From Streptomyces sp. DSM 15324 (lineage in GTDB: Bacteria; Actinomycetota; Actinomycetes; Streptomycetales; Streptomycetaceae): a stretch of DNA of 64,000 bases. Shown in pieces: positions 52,721 to 60,836 of this stretch. Each line of letters begins with the position of its first letter. Within the stretch, counting starts at the first letter, position 1. The translations under genes were made by a program, and so were the position numbers. The notes beneath the pieces were generated by a model. That model saw only the letters and a program-made list of their open reading frames with translations. It made no database searches and was not told the origin of the DNA. Location: the NCBI RefSeq assembly GCF_001514285.1, contig NZ_KQ949025.1, positions 1 to 64,000 of the forward strand, given 5' to 3'.

Positions 52721-53659
52721 ATGACGACCCTCACGGACGACGGGGCGCCGGCCGCGCTGCGTGACGCGCTCGGCCTGCTCAAGGACCGCGAACAGGTGGC
52801 CGAGCGGCTCCTCGCCTCCTCCGCCAAGCACTCCTTCGACCCCGACCGGGAGCTGGACTGGGACGCGCCCTTCGAGGAGGGCAAGTGGTTCTGGCCGCCG
52901 GAGCTGGTGTCGCTCTACGACACCCCGCTGTGGAAGCGGATGGGTGAGGAGCAACGGATCCTGCTGTCGCAGCACGAGTCGGCGGCGCTGGCCTCGCTGG
53001 GGATCTGGCTCGAGCTCATCCTGATGCAGCTGCTCGTCCGGCACATCTACGACAAGGCGGCGACGAGCGCGCACGTGCGGTACGCGCTCACCGAGATCGA
53101 GGACGAGTGCCGGCACTCGAAGATGTTCGCCCGGCTGATCGCCCGGGGCGGCACCCCCGGGTACCCGGTCAGCCGGGTCCACCAGAACATGGGCCGCCTG
53201 TTCAAGACCGTCTCCACCACCCCCGGCTCCTTCACCGCGACCCTCCTCGGCGAGGAACTCCTCGACTGGATGCAGCGCCTGACCTTCCCGGACGAGCGCA
53301 TCCAGCCCCTGATCCGGGGCATCACCCGCATCCATGTGACGGAGGAGGCCCGGCACGTCCGGTACGCCCGCGAGGAACTCCGCCGCCAGATGGTGACCGC
53401 CCCCCGGTGGTCCCAGGAGTTCACCCGGGTGACGTCGGGCGAGTTCGCCCGCGTCTTCTCGGTCGCCTTCGTCAACCCGGACGTCTACACGAACGTCGGG
53501 CTGGACCAGCGCGAGGCGATGGCCCAGGTGAAGGCGAGCGCCCACCGCCGCGAGGTCATGCAGACGGGCTCGAAACGCCTGATGGACTTCCTGGACGACA
53601 TCGGGGTCCTGCGCGGCGTGGGCCGCCGCCTGTGGAGGTCGTCGGGCCTGCTGGCTTAG
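52721..53659 (+). CDS. AurF-type diiron oxygenase
   Basis: A 312-residue member of the p-aminobenzoate N-oxygenase (AurF) superfamily. The diiron ligand pattern is complete: Glu98 in WLELIL, Glu129-x2-His132 in EDECRHS, Glu178/179 in LLGEELLDW, and His205-x3-Glu209-x2-His212 in IHVTEEARH, matching the spacing of AurF. AurF itself oxidises an arylamine to a nitro group; the substrate here is unknown and no biosynthetic genes flank it. ATG 52721 is used rather than an upstream TTG, which lies in the promoter. The TetR gene follows after 50 nt. Confidence 0.86.
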   Translation: MTTLTDDGAPAALRDALGLLKDREQVAERLLASSAKHSFDPDRELDWDAPFEEGKWFWPPELVSLYDTPLWKRMGEEQRILLSQHESAALASLGIWLELILMQLLVRHIYDKAATSAHVRYALTEIEDECRHSKMFARLIARGGTPGYPVSRVHQNMGRLFKTVSTTPGSFTATLLGEELLDWMQRLTFPDERIQPLIRGITRIHVTEEARHVRYAREELRRQMVTAPRWSQEFTRVTSGEFARVFSVAFVNPDVYTNVGLDQREAMAQVKASAHRREVMQTGSKRLMDFLDDIGVLRGVGRRLWRSSGLLA

Positions 53660-53709
53660 AGCCGCCCGGTCCAGGGGGCACGGGGCCGGGCAAGAACTAC
53701 GCTGCACAC

Positions 53710-54360
53710 ATGACCCCCGCCGCCCCCGCCTACCGCCGCCTCAGCGTCGAGGAGCGGCGCAGCCAGCTCCTCGACGCCGCGCTCACCCTCTTCGCCCACC
53801 GGCTCCCCGAGGACGTCTCGCTGGACGACGTGGCGGAGGCCGCCGGGGTGTCCAGACCGCTGGTCTACCGCTACTTCCCGGGCGGGAAGCAGCAGCTCTA
53901 CGAGGCCGCGCTGCGCTCCGCCGCCGAGGAGCTCCGGCACTGCTTCGACGAGCCCCGCAGCGGCCCCCTCCTCCCCCGCCTCGCCCGCGCCCTGGACCGC
54001 TACCTCGGCTTCGTCGGCCGCCACGACGCCGGCTTCAGCGCCCTGCTCCAGGGCGGCAGCGTGGTGGAGACCTCCCGTACGACGGCCATCGTGGACGGTG
54101 TACGACGGTCCGCTGCCGAGCACATCTACCGCCACCTCGGGGTCACCGATCCGGGCCTCCCGCTGCGGATGACCGTGCGGATGTGGATCACCGCGGTCGA
54201 GGCGGCCTCGCTGATCTGGCTGGACGAGGGCAAGGAGCCGCCCGCCGAGGAGCTGCGGGACTGGCTGATGGAGCAGTTCGCGGCGGCGCTCACGGTGACC
54301 GCGGCCCGTGATCCGCAGACCGCCGGGCTGGTCCGGGCCGCGCTGAGCGACGCCGACTGA
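53710..54360 (+). CDS. TetR-family regulator, probable repressor of the AurF-like gene
   Basis: A 216-residue TetR protein. The N-terminal HTH is RRSQLLDAALTLFAHRLPEDVSLDDVAEAAGVSRPLVYRYFPGGKQQLYEAA; the C-terminal ligand domain is unassigned. It lies 50 nt after the AurF-like gene in the same direction and is the natural candidate to bind the palindrome at 52691–52706, giving an autoregulated pair. No second copy of that palindrome was seen directly before it. Confidence 0.9.
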   Translation: MTPAAPAYRRLSVEERRSQLLDAALTLFAHRLPEDVSLDDVAEAAGVSRPLVYRYFPGGKQQLYEAALRSAAEELRHCFDEPRSGPLLPRLARALDRYLGFVGRHDAGFSALLQGGSVVETSRTTAIVDGVRRSAAEHIYRHLGVTDPGLPLRMTVRMWITAVEAASLIWLDEGKEPPAEELRDWLMEQFAAALTVTAARDPQTAGLVRAALSDAD

Positions 54361-54374
54361 CCGACACTGGTGCG

Positions 54375-54683
54375 GTGAAGAGCGAAGACACCCCCTTCGA
54401 GGGCGGCCCGATGGACGGCCGGGTGCTGCCGGTCCTGGTGGGCATGACCGGGCACCCGCCGAAGACGTACCGCATCCCGGTCCCCGACGCGGCGGGCGGA
54501 CCGCCGACGGTCCTGGTGTACCGGCGGGTGCCGCGCGGGCACAGCAAGCGGCTGGGGCTCCAGCAGGGGTGGAAGTACGAGTACGCCGCCGAGGGCGACA
54601 CGGGGTCCGGCCGCCTGAGGTGGCCGTGGTCGAAGCCGGAACCCACCACGCCCGGGGAGCGCCGGGACGACACCGAAGGGTGA
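54375..54683 (+). CDS. Small conserved hypothetical protein
   Basis: A 102-residue protein (PMDGRVLPVLVGMTGHPPKTYRIPVPDA … VYRRVPRGHSKRLGLQQGWKYEYAAEGD). The Gly/Pro-rich core has the look of a small conserved Streptomyces protein but no named domain. No signal or membrane segment. GTG 54375 lies 14 nt after the TetR stop, suggesting read-through from that gene. Confidence 0.7.
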   Translation: MKSEDTPFEGGPMDGRVLPVLVGMTGHPPKTYRIPVPDAAGGPPTVLVYRRVPRGHSKRLGLQQGWKYEYAAEGDTGSGRLRWPWSKPEPTTPGERRDDTEG

Positions 54684-54796
54684 TGTGACTGGGCCGAACC
54701 GAGCAGCCGGGCGCGCACTTTCTTCCTACATGTCCCATTATCACCCTGCGGGTCGAGGGGCCACCCGGGTCGCCTCCCCGCAGTGGAGGTGATGGC

Positions 54797-55975
54797 GTGT
54801 CAGGAAGGCTGTTGCGTCTGGCCTGTGCGGTCTCCACGGCGGCGCTCGCAGCGCAGGCCGTCTGGGCGGGCGGTGCCGCCCTGGCCGTACCAGGACCGCA
54901 GCCCCCGGCCCCGGCCCCGAGTCCGACCCCGGCCGCGACCCCGCCCGGCGGCCGCACGGTGGCCGAGCTGCTGACGGAACTTCAGCGCCTGTACCGGGAG
55001 GCCGAGAAGGCGACCGAGGCCTACAACGCCACCAAGGAGGCCCTCAAGCAGCGTCAGTCCGAGACCGACCGACTGGACGCCGATCTGGCCGCGGCCCGGC
55101 TGACCCTGCACGAGAGCCGGGGCGCGGCCGGGCGACTGGCCCGCCAGCAGTACCAGAACAGCCTCGACGTCTCCCCGTACGTACGCCTGCTGCTGGCCCG
55201 CGACCCCCAGCAGGCCCTCGACCAGGGGCATGTCATCGGCCGGCTGGCGCGGGAGCGGGCCGAGACGGTGGACCGGCTGGAGGGCAGCGAGCGCCGGGCG
55301 GACGGGCTGGCCCGCGCGGCACGCACGGCCCTGGACCGCCAGCTCACGCTCACCGAGCGGAGCCGGAAGGAGCGCGACGACGTCCGCCGCCGCCTCGACG
55401 ACGTCGAGAGACTCCTCGCCTCCCTCACCGCGGCGCAGCTCGCGGCGATCGCCGAACTGGAGCAGGACGGGGTGGCGCAGGCCCAGCGGAAGCTGATCGC
55501 GTCCGGCGCGCTCAAGGACGACCACAAGGCCTCACGCGAGGGCGAGGAGGCGCTGCGCTACGCCGTCCGTCAGATCGGCAAGCCGTACGAGTGGGGTGCG
55601 GAGGGCCCGAAGACGTACGACTGCTCGGGCCTGACCTCCCAGGCCTGGCACCAGGCCGGCACCCCGATCCCCCGCACCAGCCAGGAACAGTGGGCGAAGC
55701 TCCCGCGCATCCCTCTCACGGACCTGCGCCCCGGGGACCTGGTCCTCTACTTCCCCGAGGCCACCCATGTGGCGATCTACATGGGCGACGGCATGGTGAT
55801 CCAGGCTCCCCGGACAGGCGAGAAGGTCAAGATCTCCCCCATCGCGTCGAACCCGATCCTGGGAGCGGTACGCCCGGACTCCCCGCCCGAAGAGGCCCGG
55901 GACTGTGGCCCCTGCGAGTCCGCCGCGCGGGCGCGAGCGACCCCGGACCGCCCGCGTCCGCCCACGGACCTCTAG
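54797..55975 (+). CDS. Secreted NlpC/P60 peptidoglycan endopeptidase with coiled coil
   Basis: A 392-residue exported hydrolase. After the signal (LACAVSTAALAAQAVWAGGAALA) and a Pro-rich linker comes a long alpha-helical coiled coil (about residues 55–245, e.g. LYREAEKATEAYNATKEALKQRQSETDRLDADL). The NlpC/P60 domain carries the catalytic Cys in YDCSGLTSQAW and His in ATHVAIYMGDG. This is the RipA/PcsB-like layout for regulated cell-wall cleavage. GTG 54797 has GGAGGTGA 6 nt upstream. Confidence 0.93.
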   Translation: MSGRLLRLACAVSTAALAAQAVWAGGAALAVPGPQPPAPAPSPTPAATPPGGRTVAELLTELQRLYREAEKATEAYNATKEALKQRQSETDRLDADLAAARLTLHESRGAAGRLARQQYQNSLDVSPYVRLLLARDPQQALDQGHVIGRLARERAETVDRLEGSERRADGLARAARTALDRQLTLTERSRKERDDVRRRLDDVERLLASLTAAQLAAIAELEQDGVAQAQRKLIASGALKDDHKASREGEEALRYAVRQIGKPYEWGAEGPKTYDCSGLTSQAWHQAGTPIPRTSQEQWAKLPRIPLTDLRPGDLVLYFPEATHVAIYMGDGMVIQAPRTGEKVKISPIASNPILGAVRPDSPPEEARDCGPCESAARARATPDRPRPPTDL

Positions 55976-56190
55976 CACCCCGTGACCTCGGCCGGACACG
56001 CGGCCGCCTCCTCGGGCCGCAACTCGCACACAGCCGCCGCCACCTGGGCAGACGCCTGACATCAACGACGCCGGACAGGGGCGTACGCCAGTGACTCTGT
56101 CCGGCCGTCGCACCAGCCGCCGGTGCAATTCCCCAGGCATCCGCCTGTCTCCGGTCGGCGGGCGGAGCGCCGCAGCCCGGAAGCCTCAAC

Positions 56191-56246
56191 CGGATAGTCC
56201 ATCCGCATGTGTGCTACCGTCCGGGACTAAGTGGATGATCTATCCG
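56191..56246 (+). promoter_or_regulatory. Two TetR-type operators before the SDR gene
   Basis: CGGATAGTCCATCCG (56191–56205) is a perfect CGGAT-N5-ATCCG repeat. TGGATGATCTATCCG (56232–56246) matches with one mismatch. A third copy precedes the TetR gene (57212–57226). The remainder of 55976–56272 shows no gene. Confidence 0.82.
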
Positions 56247-56272
56247 ATTGGCTGCCCGGGGTGGAGGAGCAC

Positions 56273-57163
56273 ATGAAGAAGACAGCAGTGGTCACGGCCG
56301 GAACAGGGGGCATCGGCCTGGAGACGGCGCTGGGGCTGGCCGTCGCCGGGTTCGCGGTCACGGTGATCGGGCGCGACGCCGAACGGGGAGCCGAGGCCGT
56401 CGAGCGGATCAACGCGACGGGCCCGGTGCACCCGGCCCGCTTCCTGGCCGCGGACCTCGCCTCGCTCGACCAGGTGCGTGCGCTCGCCCGCAGGATCGCG
56501 GCCGACCACGCCGCCTCGGGTGATCCGCTGACGGTGCTGGTCAACAACGTGGGGGCGATGTTCGCCGAGCGCCAGACCCGGGGCGGTGTCGAGGCGTCGT
56601 TCGTCGTCAACCACCTCTCGCCCTACCTGCTGACCGAACTGCTGCTGCCCACACTCACGGCCGGCGCCCCGAGCAGGATCGTGAACGTGACGTCGGGCGC
56701 GATCACCCTGGCCAAGCGAGTGTTCGACGCCATCGAGCCGCCGGGCGGCTACTACGGCTTCCACTGGTACGGCCGCGCCAAGCTCGCCAACCTCGCCTAC
56801 ACCTTGGACCTGGCGGCCCGGCTGGACGGCACGGGCGTCTCGGTCTTCGCCGCCGATCCCGGAGGGGCCGCGACCGACATGACCAACGGCACCATGACCG
56901 ACCCGAAGATCGTCTCACCCGCCCTGCGGCTGCTGTGGCCCCTGGTGCGCCGCACGTTCGAACGCTCGACCTCGGGTCCGGCATCCGTGGCAGCCAGGCC
57001 CTCCATCACGGCCGCCACCGACGACACGCTGACGGGCCGAACCGGCATCGTCATCGGCGCCCAGGCACAGCCAGTCGCCCCGCACCGCGCGGCAGCCGAC
57101 CCCCGCGTCGCCGAATCCGTACGCCGACTCAGCGAACGGCACGCACCGCTCGCCCTCAGCTGA
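56273..57163 (+). CDS. Short-chain dehydrogenase/reductase
   Basis: A 296-residue classical-type SDR. The cofactor motif is TAGTGGIGLETALGLA (T-G-x3-G-x-G type), the structural motif NNVGAMF replaces NNAG, the catalytic Ser is in NVTSGAITL and the Tyr/Lys pair in YGRAKLANL. It resembles the retinol dehydrogenase-like group. ATG 56273 has GGAGGAG 4 nt upstream; the GTG at 56231 would lie in an operator. Substrate unknown. Paired with the TetR gene that follows 77 nt later. Confidence 0.9.
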   Translation: MKKTAVVTAGTGGIGLETALGLAVAGFAVTVIGRDAERGAEAVERINATGPVHPARFLAADLASLDQVRALARRIAADHAASGDPLTVLVNNVGAMFAERQTRGGVEASFVVNHLSPYLLTELLLPTLTAGAPSRIVNVTSGAITLAKRVFDAIEPPGGYYGFHWYGRAKLANLAYTLDLAARLDGTGVSVFAADPGGAATDMTNGTMTDPKIVSPALRLLWPLVRRTFERSTSGPASVAARPSITAATDDTLTGRTGIVIGAQAQPVAPHRAAADPRVAESVRRLSERHAPLALS

Positions 57164-57211
57164 GCGTCGTACGCACGGCGGGGCGGCCACCAGGCCGGCG
57201 ACAGAACTATC

Positions 57212-57226
57212 CGGATGAAACATCCG
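57212..57226 (+). promoter_or_regulatory. TetR-type operator before the regulator gene
   Basis: CGGATGAAACATCCG is a perfect CGGAT-N5-ATCCG repeat located 14 nt before the TetR ATG, the same motif as at the SDR promoter. This indicates autoregulation. Confidence 0.82.
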
Positions 57227-57240
57227 ATTAGCATGGCCCC

Positions 57241-57819
57241 ATGACGACGCCTCTACGCAAGGACGCGGCCCGCAACTGGCAGCGGATCGTCTCCGTCGCC
57301 CGCGACCTGGTCGACGAGGGCACACCACTGCAACTCAACGACGTCGCCCGCCGGGCAGGACTCGGGGTCGGCACCGTCTACCGGCACTTCGCCACGCCCG
57401 AGGCGCTGCTGGAGACCGTCGCCGCCCCGTGCCTGGAGGCCCTGGCCGCCCACGGCCGGCAGGCGCTGACCGATGCCGACCCCTGGCGCAGCCTGACGGG
57501 CTTCCTCTTCCAGACCGTCGAGGCGCAGGTCACCGACGCCGCCCTGCCCCCCGTCGCCGCCGCGGCCACGAACGCCGTGCCGCGCACCACGGAACTCAAG
57601 AAGTCACTCGCGTCGACCGGCGCCACCCTCCTCGCCCGGGCCCGCGATGCCGGAGTGGTCCGCCCCGACCTCGCCGCCGCCGACCTCGTCCCGCTCATGT
57701 GCGGCATCGCCCACGCCGTGAGCGTCCGCGGCGGCACCCCCGCCGACCGGGCCGAGGCCGCCCACCGCTACCTCGCCGCCCTCCTCGAAGGCGTGCGCAC
57801 GACACCACCGAGCGCGTAG
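57241..57819 (+). CDS. TetR-family regulator of the SDR gene
   Basis: A 192-residue TetR protein with HTH RIVSVARDLVDEGTPLQLNDVARRAGLGVGTVYRHFATPEALLETV. The C-terminal domain is of the SACE_7040/YcdC-like size with no assignable ligand. No ribosome site precedes ATG 57241, so its mRNA may have a very short leader. Three shared operators at 56191, 56232 and 57212 support control of the SDR gene and itself. Confidence 0.92.
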   Translation: MTTPLRKDAARNWQRIVSVARDLVDEGTPLQLNDVARRAGLGVGTVYRHFATPEALLETVAAPCLEALAAHGRQALTDADPWRSLTGFLFQTVEAQVTDAALPPVAAAATNAVPRTTELKKSLASTGATLLARARDAGVVRPDLAAADLVPLMCGIAHAVSVRGGTPADRAEAAHRYLAALLEGVRTTPPSA

Positions 57820-57887
57820 GCGACCCGCCCCACGGTGTACCGGCGGCCTCCAGGCAGAGTCGTGTCCGAGCCCAGGTCGGAGGCCGC

Positions 57888-59141
57888 TCAGGCGCCGGTG
57901 ACCGAGGCCAGGTAGGCCGCCGTCTTCTCGGGCTCGTAGAAGAAGTTCTCGAAGTCGGCCGGGTCGTTGAACGCGTTGGCGAAACGATCAGCCACGACCG
58001 GCAGCTGCCCCGCCGCCCCCAGCAGGTTCACGATGTGCTCCGGCGGCGGGGCCAGCATCGCGTTGGTCCACTTGGTGACGTGCCGGGCGGTGTCCCAGTA
58101 GCGGTCGAAGGTGGCCTGCATCCACTCCTCGTCGAACTCCTTCTCCCCGTGTTCGAGGATCGACGCGAGGTAGGCGGCCGCGCACTTGGAGGCGGAGTTG
58201 GAGCCCTGGCCGGTGATCGGGTCGTTGGCGACGACGACGTCGGCGACGCCCAGCACCAGGCCGCCCCCGGGCAGCCGGCCGATCGGGTTGCGGACGGTGG
58301 GCGCGTAGCGGCCGGCCAGCGTGCCACCGGCGTCCGTGAGCTCGACCTTCGTCGCCCGCGCGTACTCCCAGGGCGTGAACCTCTCCATGAGCTCCAGGGT
58401 CAGGGAGAGGTGCTCGGCCGGGTCCTTGACGCCGTTGAAGACGTCGAGCGGGCCGCCGGGTATGCCTTCCCAGAACAGGATGTCGGCCCGGCCGGAGGTG
58501 GTGAACGTCGGCATGACGAAGAGTTCGCCGACCCCCGGGACCAGGTTGCAGCGGACGGCCTCCATATCCGGGTGCTCGGGGCGGGGGCCCATGCCGTGGA
58601 CGTACGACACGGCGAGCGCGCGCTGCGGCTCGGCGTACGGGGAGCGCTCGGGATCGCGGGCGAACATCGACACCAGCTCGCCCTTGCCCGCCGAGACCAG
58701 GACGAGGTCGTAGGCGCGGGAGAAGTAGTCGAGGTCGGAGACGGCCGCGCCGTGGATGACGAGCTGGCCGCCGCGCTGGGCGAAGATCTCCATCCAGCCG
58801 GCCATCTTCACCCGCTGGTCCACGGACTGGGCGAACCCGTCGAGGGTGCCCACCCAGTCGATCGCCCGCTGCGTCGGGCCCGGGTCGTGCGAGCCGGGGG
58901 CCGCGACCGAGACGCCGAGCCCGGCGATCTTCGGGGCCTGGGACTCCCAGAAGCCGAGCTGGAGGTCGCGCTCGTGCTGGAGGGCGGTGTGGAACATGCA
59001 CTGCGTCGACATGACCCGTCCGGAGCGGATCTCGTCCGCCGTCCGGTTGGACATCAGGGTGACCTCGTACCCGTGCGACTGGAGGCCGAGGGCGAGCTGG
59101 AGACCGGACTGGCCGGCTCCGACGACGAGTATCTTCCGCAT
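57888..59141 (-). CDS. Styrene monooxygenase-like FAD-dependent oxygenase
   Basis: A 417-residue flavoprotein of the StyA/IndA type. The FAD motif is ILVVGAGQSGLQLALGL; later conserved parts include VMSTQCMFHTALQHERDLQLGFWE, and the flavin-binding GVADVVVANDPITGQGSNSASKCAAAY. Such enzymes need a separate flavin reductase, which is not encoded nearby. It follows cvnD by 57 nt on the same strand, taking the position where a cytochrome P450 is found in some conservons. Substrate unknown. Confidence 0.88.
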   Translation of the reverse strand: MRKILVVGAGQSGLQLALGLQSHGYEVTLMSNRTADEIRSGRVMSTQCMFHTALQHERDLQLGFWESQAPKIAGLGVSVAAPGSHDPGPTQRAIDWVGTLDGFAQSVDQRVKMAGWMEIFAQRGGQLVIHGAAVSDLDYFSRAYDLVLVSAGKGELVSMFARDPERSPYAEPQRALAVSYVHGMGPRPEHPDMEAVRCNLVPGVGELFVMPTFTTSGRADILFWEGIPGGPLDVFNGVKDPAEHLSLTLELMERFTPWEYARATKVELTDAGGTLAGRYAPTVRNPIGRLPGGGLVLGVADVVVANDPITGQGSNSASKCAAAYLASILEHGEKEFDEEWMQATFDRYWDTARHVTKWTNAMLAPPPEHIVNLLGAAGQLPVVADRFANAFNDPADFENFFYEPEKTAAYLASVTGA

Positions 59142-59198
59142 GCGGGGAGACTCCTTGTGGGGACTGCTCGGGGGGACTGCTCGGGGGGTGGTCGAGAC

Positions 59199-59849
59199 TT
59201 ACTCGGGGGTTTCGTCGAGCGCGTGGCCCACCAGGGCCAGCAGGGTCTCGATCACCGAGATCCGGCGCCGCGCGTCCATGATCATGACAGGTATGTGTGC
59301 GGGGATCGTCAGCGCCTCCCGCACGTCCTCGGGCTCGAACAGCTCGCTGCCGTCGAAGTGGTTGACCGCGACGACGTACGGCAGCCCGCAGCTCTCGAAG
59401 TAGTCCAGCGCGGGGAAGGAGTCCTTGAGCCGGCGGGTGTCGGCGAGGACGACCGCGCCGATCGCGCCGCGCACCAGGTCGTCCCACATGAACCAGAACC
59501 GCTGCTGGCCCGGCGTGCCGAACAGGTACAGCACCAGGTCGTCGTCGAGCGTGATACGGCCGTAGTCCATGGCGACCGTGGTGGTGATCTTCTCGGGCGT
59601 GCCGGTGAGGTCGTCGGTCTCCGCGCTCGCCTCGGTCATCAGCGCCTCGGTCTGGAGGGGCTCGATCTCCGAGACGGTCCCGACGAGGGTGGTCTTTCCG
59701 GCGCCGAACCCGCCCGCCACCACGATCTTGGTGGCTATGGGGGCTCGGGTGCGGTCGGTCTGCCAGGGCTGAAGGGGCTCGTCGGGTTCGGGTGCGACGA
59801 GGGGGGTGACGCCAAAGGAGGAGGCGGCGTCAGAGACGACGGAGTCCAC
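59199..59849 (-). CDS. cvnD: Conservon small GTPase CvnD
   Basis: A 216-residue Ras-like GTPase of the conservon type. The P-loop is KIVVAGGFGAGKTTLVG, the switch II region is LYLFGTPGQQRFWFMW and the base motif VAVNHFDG. It is the signalling output of the CvnABC complex at the membrane. Its start overlaps cvnC by 20 nt. Confidence 0.95.
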   Translation of the reverse strand: MDSVVSDAASSFGVTPLVAPEPDEPLQPWQTDRTRAPIATKIVVAGGFGAGKTTLVGTVSEIEPLQTEALMTEASAETDDLTGTPEKITTTVAMDYGRITLDDDLVLYLFGTPGQQRFWFMWDDLVRGAIGAVVLADTRRLKDSFPALDYFESCGLPYVVAVNHFDGSELFEPEDVREALTIPAHIPVMIMDARRRISVIETLLALVGHALDETPE

Positions 59850-60333
59850 TCAGCACCCTTTCCAGCAGAGCGCGGTCGGGACGGCCCGTACCATGGGTGG
59901 TACCGGTGCCGTACACACGGATCTTTCCCTGGTCCGCGAGGTCGCTGAGCAGCACCCGGACCACGCCGAGCGGCATCTTCAGCAGCGCGGCGATCTCGGC
60001 CACCGTGCGCATCCGGCGGCACAGTTCGACGATGGCCCGAAGCTCCGGCATGACCGTGGACCTGAGGGAACCGTTCGTCAGTTCCTTGCGCTCCTCGGGC
60101 GCTTCGAGGGCCGCGACGAACGTCTCCACCAGGAGGACGTGACCGAAGCGGGTGCGGCCGCCGGTGAGGGAGTAGGGGCGGACGCGGGCGGGCCTGCGGT
60201 CGCCGCCGCGGACGGGGAGCTGCTTCTTGTGCTGTTGCGGCTGCGGTTGCTGCTCGTTCCGGCGCGGCTGCTCGTTCCGGCGCGGCTGCTCGGCCTGGCG
60301 CGGCTGCTCGTTTCGGCGCGGGTCGTGGGTCAT
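59830..60333 (-). CDS. cvnC: Conservon DUF742 protein CvnC
   Basis: A 167-residue DUF742 protein. The N-terminus has a repeated RRNEQPR(Q/R) stretch and a Gln-rich segment of about 40 residues. The conserved core has RVRPYSLTGGRTR and a winged-helix-like ELCRRMRTVAEIAALLKMPLGVVRVLLSDLADQGKIRV. Start overlaps the cvnB stop (ATGA). Confidence 0.94.
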   Translation of the reverse strand: MTHDPRRNEQPRQAEQPRRNEQPRRNEQQPQPQQHKKQLPVRGGDRRPARVRPYSLTGGRTRFGHVLLVETFVAALEAPEERKELTNGSLRSTVMPELRAIVELCRRMRTVAEIAALLKMPLGVVRVLLSDLADQGKIRVYGTGTTHGTGRPDRALLERVLSGLRRL

Positions 60334-60836
60334 CGGCTGCTCCCCGCCGACTCCGACTCCTCCAGCGATTTTCGTAGCTCGCTGCGGAGTTCGGGGGTCA
60401 GGACGTGTCCGGCCCGGCCCACGAAGAGCGCCATGTGGTACGCCACGACGCTCATGTCGCAGTCGGCGGAGCCGTGGACGCCGAGCAGGGAGCCGTCGCT
60501 GATCGACATCACGAAGAGGCTGCCCTCCTCCATGGCGATCATGGTGTGCTTGACACCGCCGAAGTCGATGAGCTTCGCGGCGCCGATGGTGAGGCTGCCG
60601 ATGCCGGAGACGATGGTGGCGAGATCCGCGGAGGAGCCGCGGGGGCCGGTAGGTCTGCCGCTGCGGGACCGCCTGGCCTCGTCGTTGCGGCCCGGGTCCG
60701 AGGAGAGCAGGAGCAGGCCGTCGGAGGAGACGACGGCGACGGACTGGATGCCGGGGACCTCCTCCACGAGGTTCGTCAACAGCCAGTGCAGGTTACGGGC
60801 TTCACTGCTCAGTCCGAAGGTACTGGGCGCGGTCAA
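60330..60836 (-). CDS. cvnB: Conservon roadblock/LC7 protein CvnB
   Basis: A 168-residue roadblock/LC7 protein (LHWLLTNLVEEVPGIQSVAVVSSDGLLLLSSD; IGAAKLIDFGGVKHTMIAMEEGSLFVMSI). Roadblock proteins act with small GTPases, here CvnD. It begins on the cvnA stop (4-nt overlap) and ends on the cvnC start. Confidence 0.95.
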   Translation of the reverse strand: MTAPSTFGLSSEARNLHWLLTNLVEEVPGIQSVAVVSSDGLLLLSSDPGRNDEARRSRSGRPTGPRGSSADLATIVSGIGSLTIGAAKLIDFGGVKHTMIAMEEGSLFVMSISDGSLLGVHGSADCDMSVVAYHMALFVGRAGHVLTPELRSELRKSLEESESAGSSR

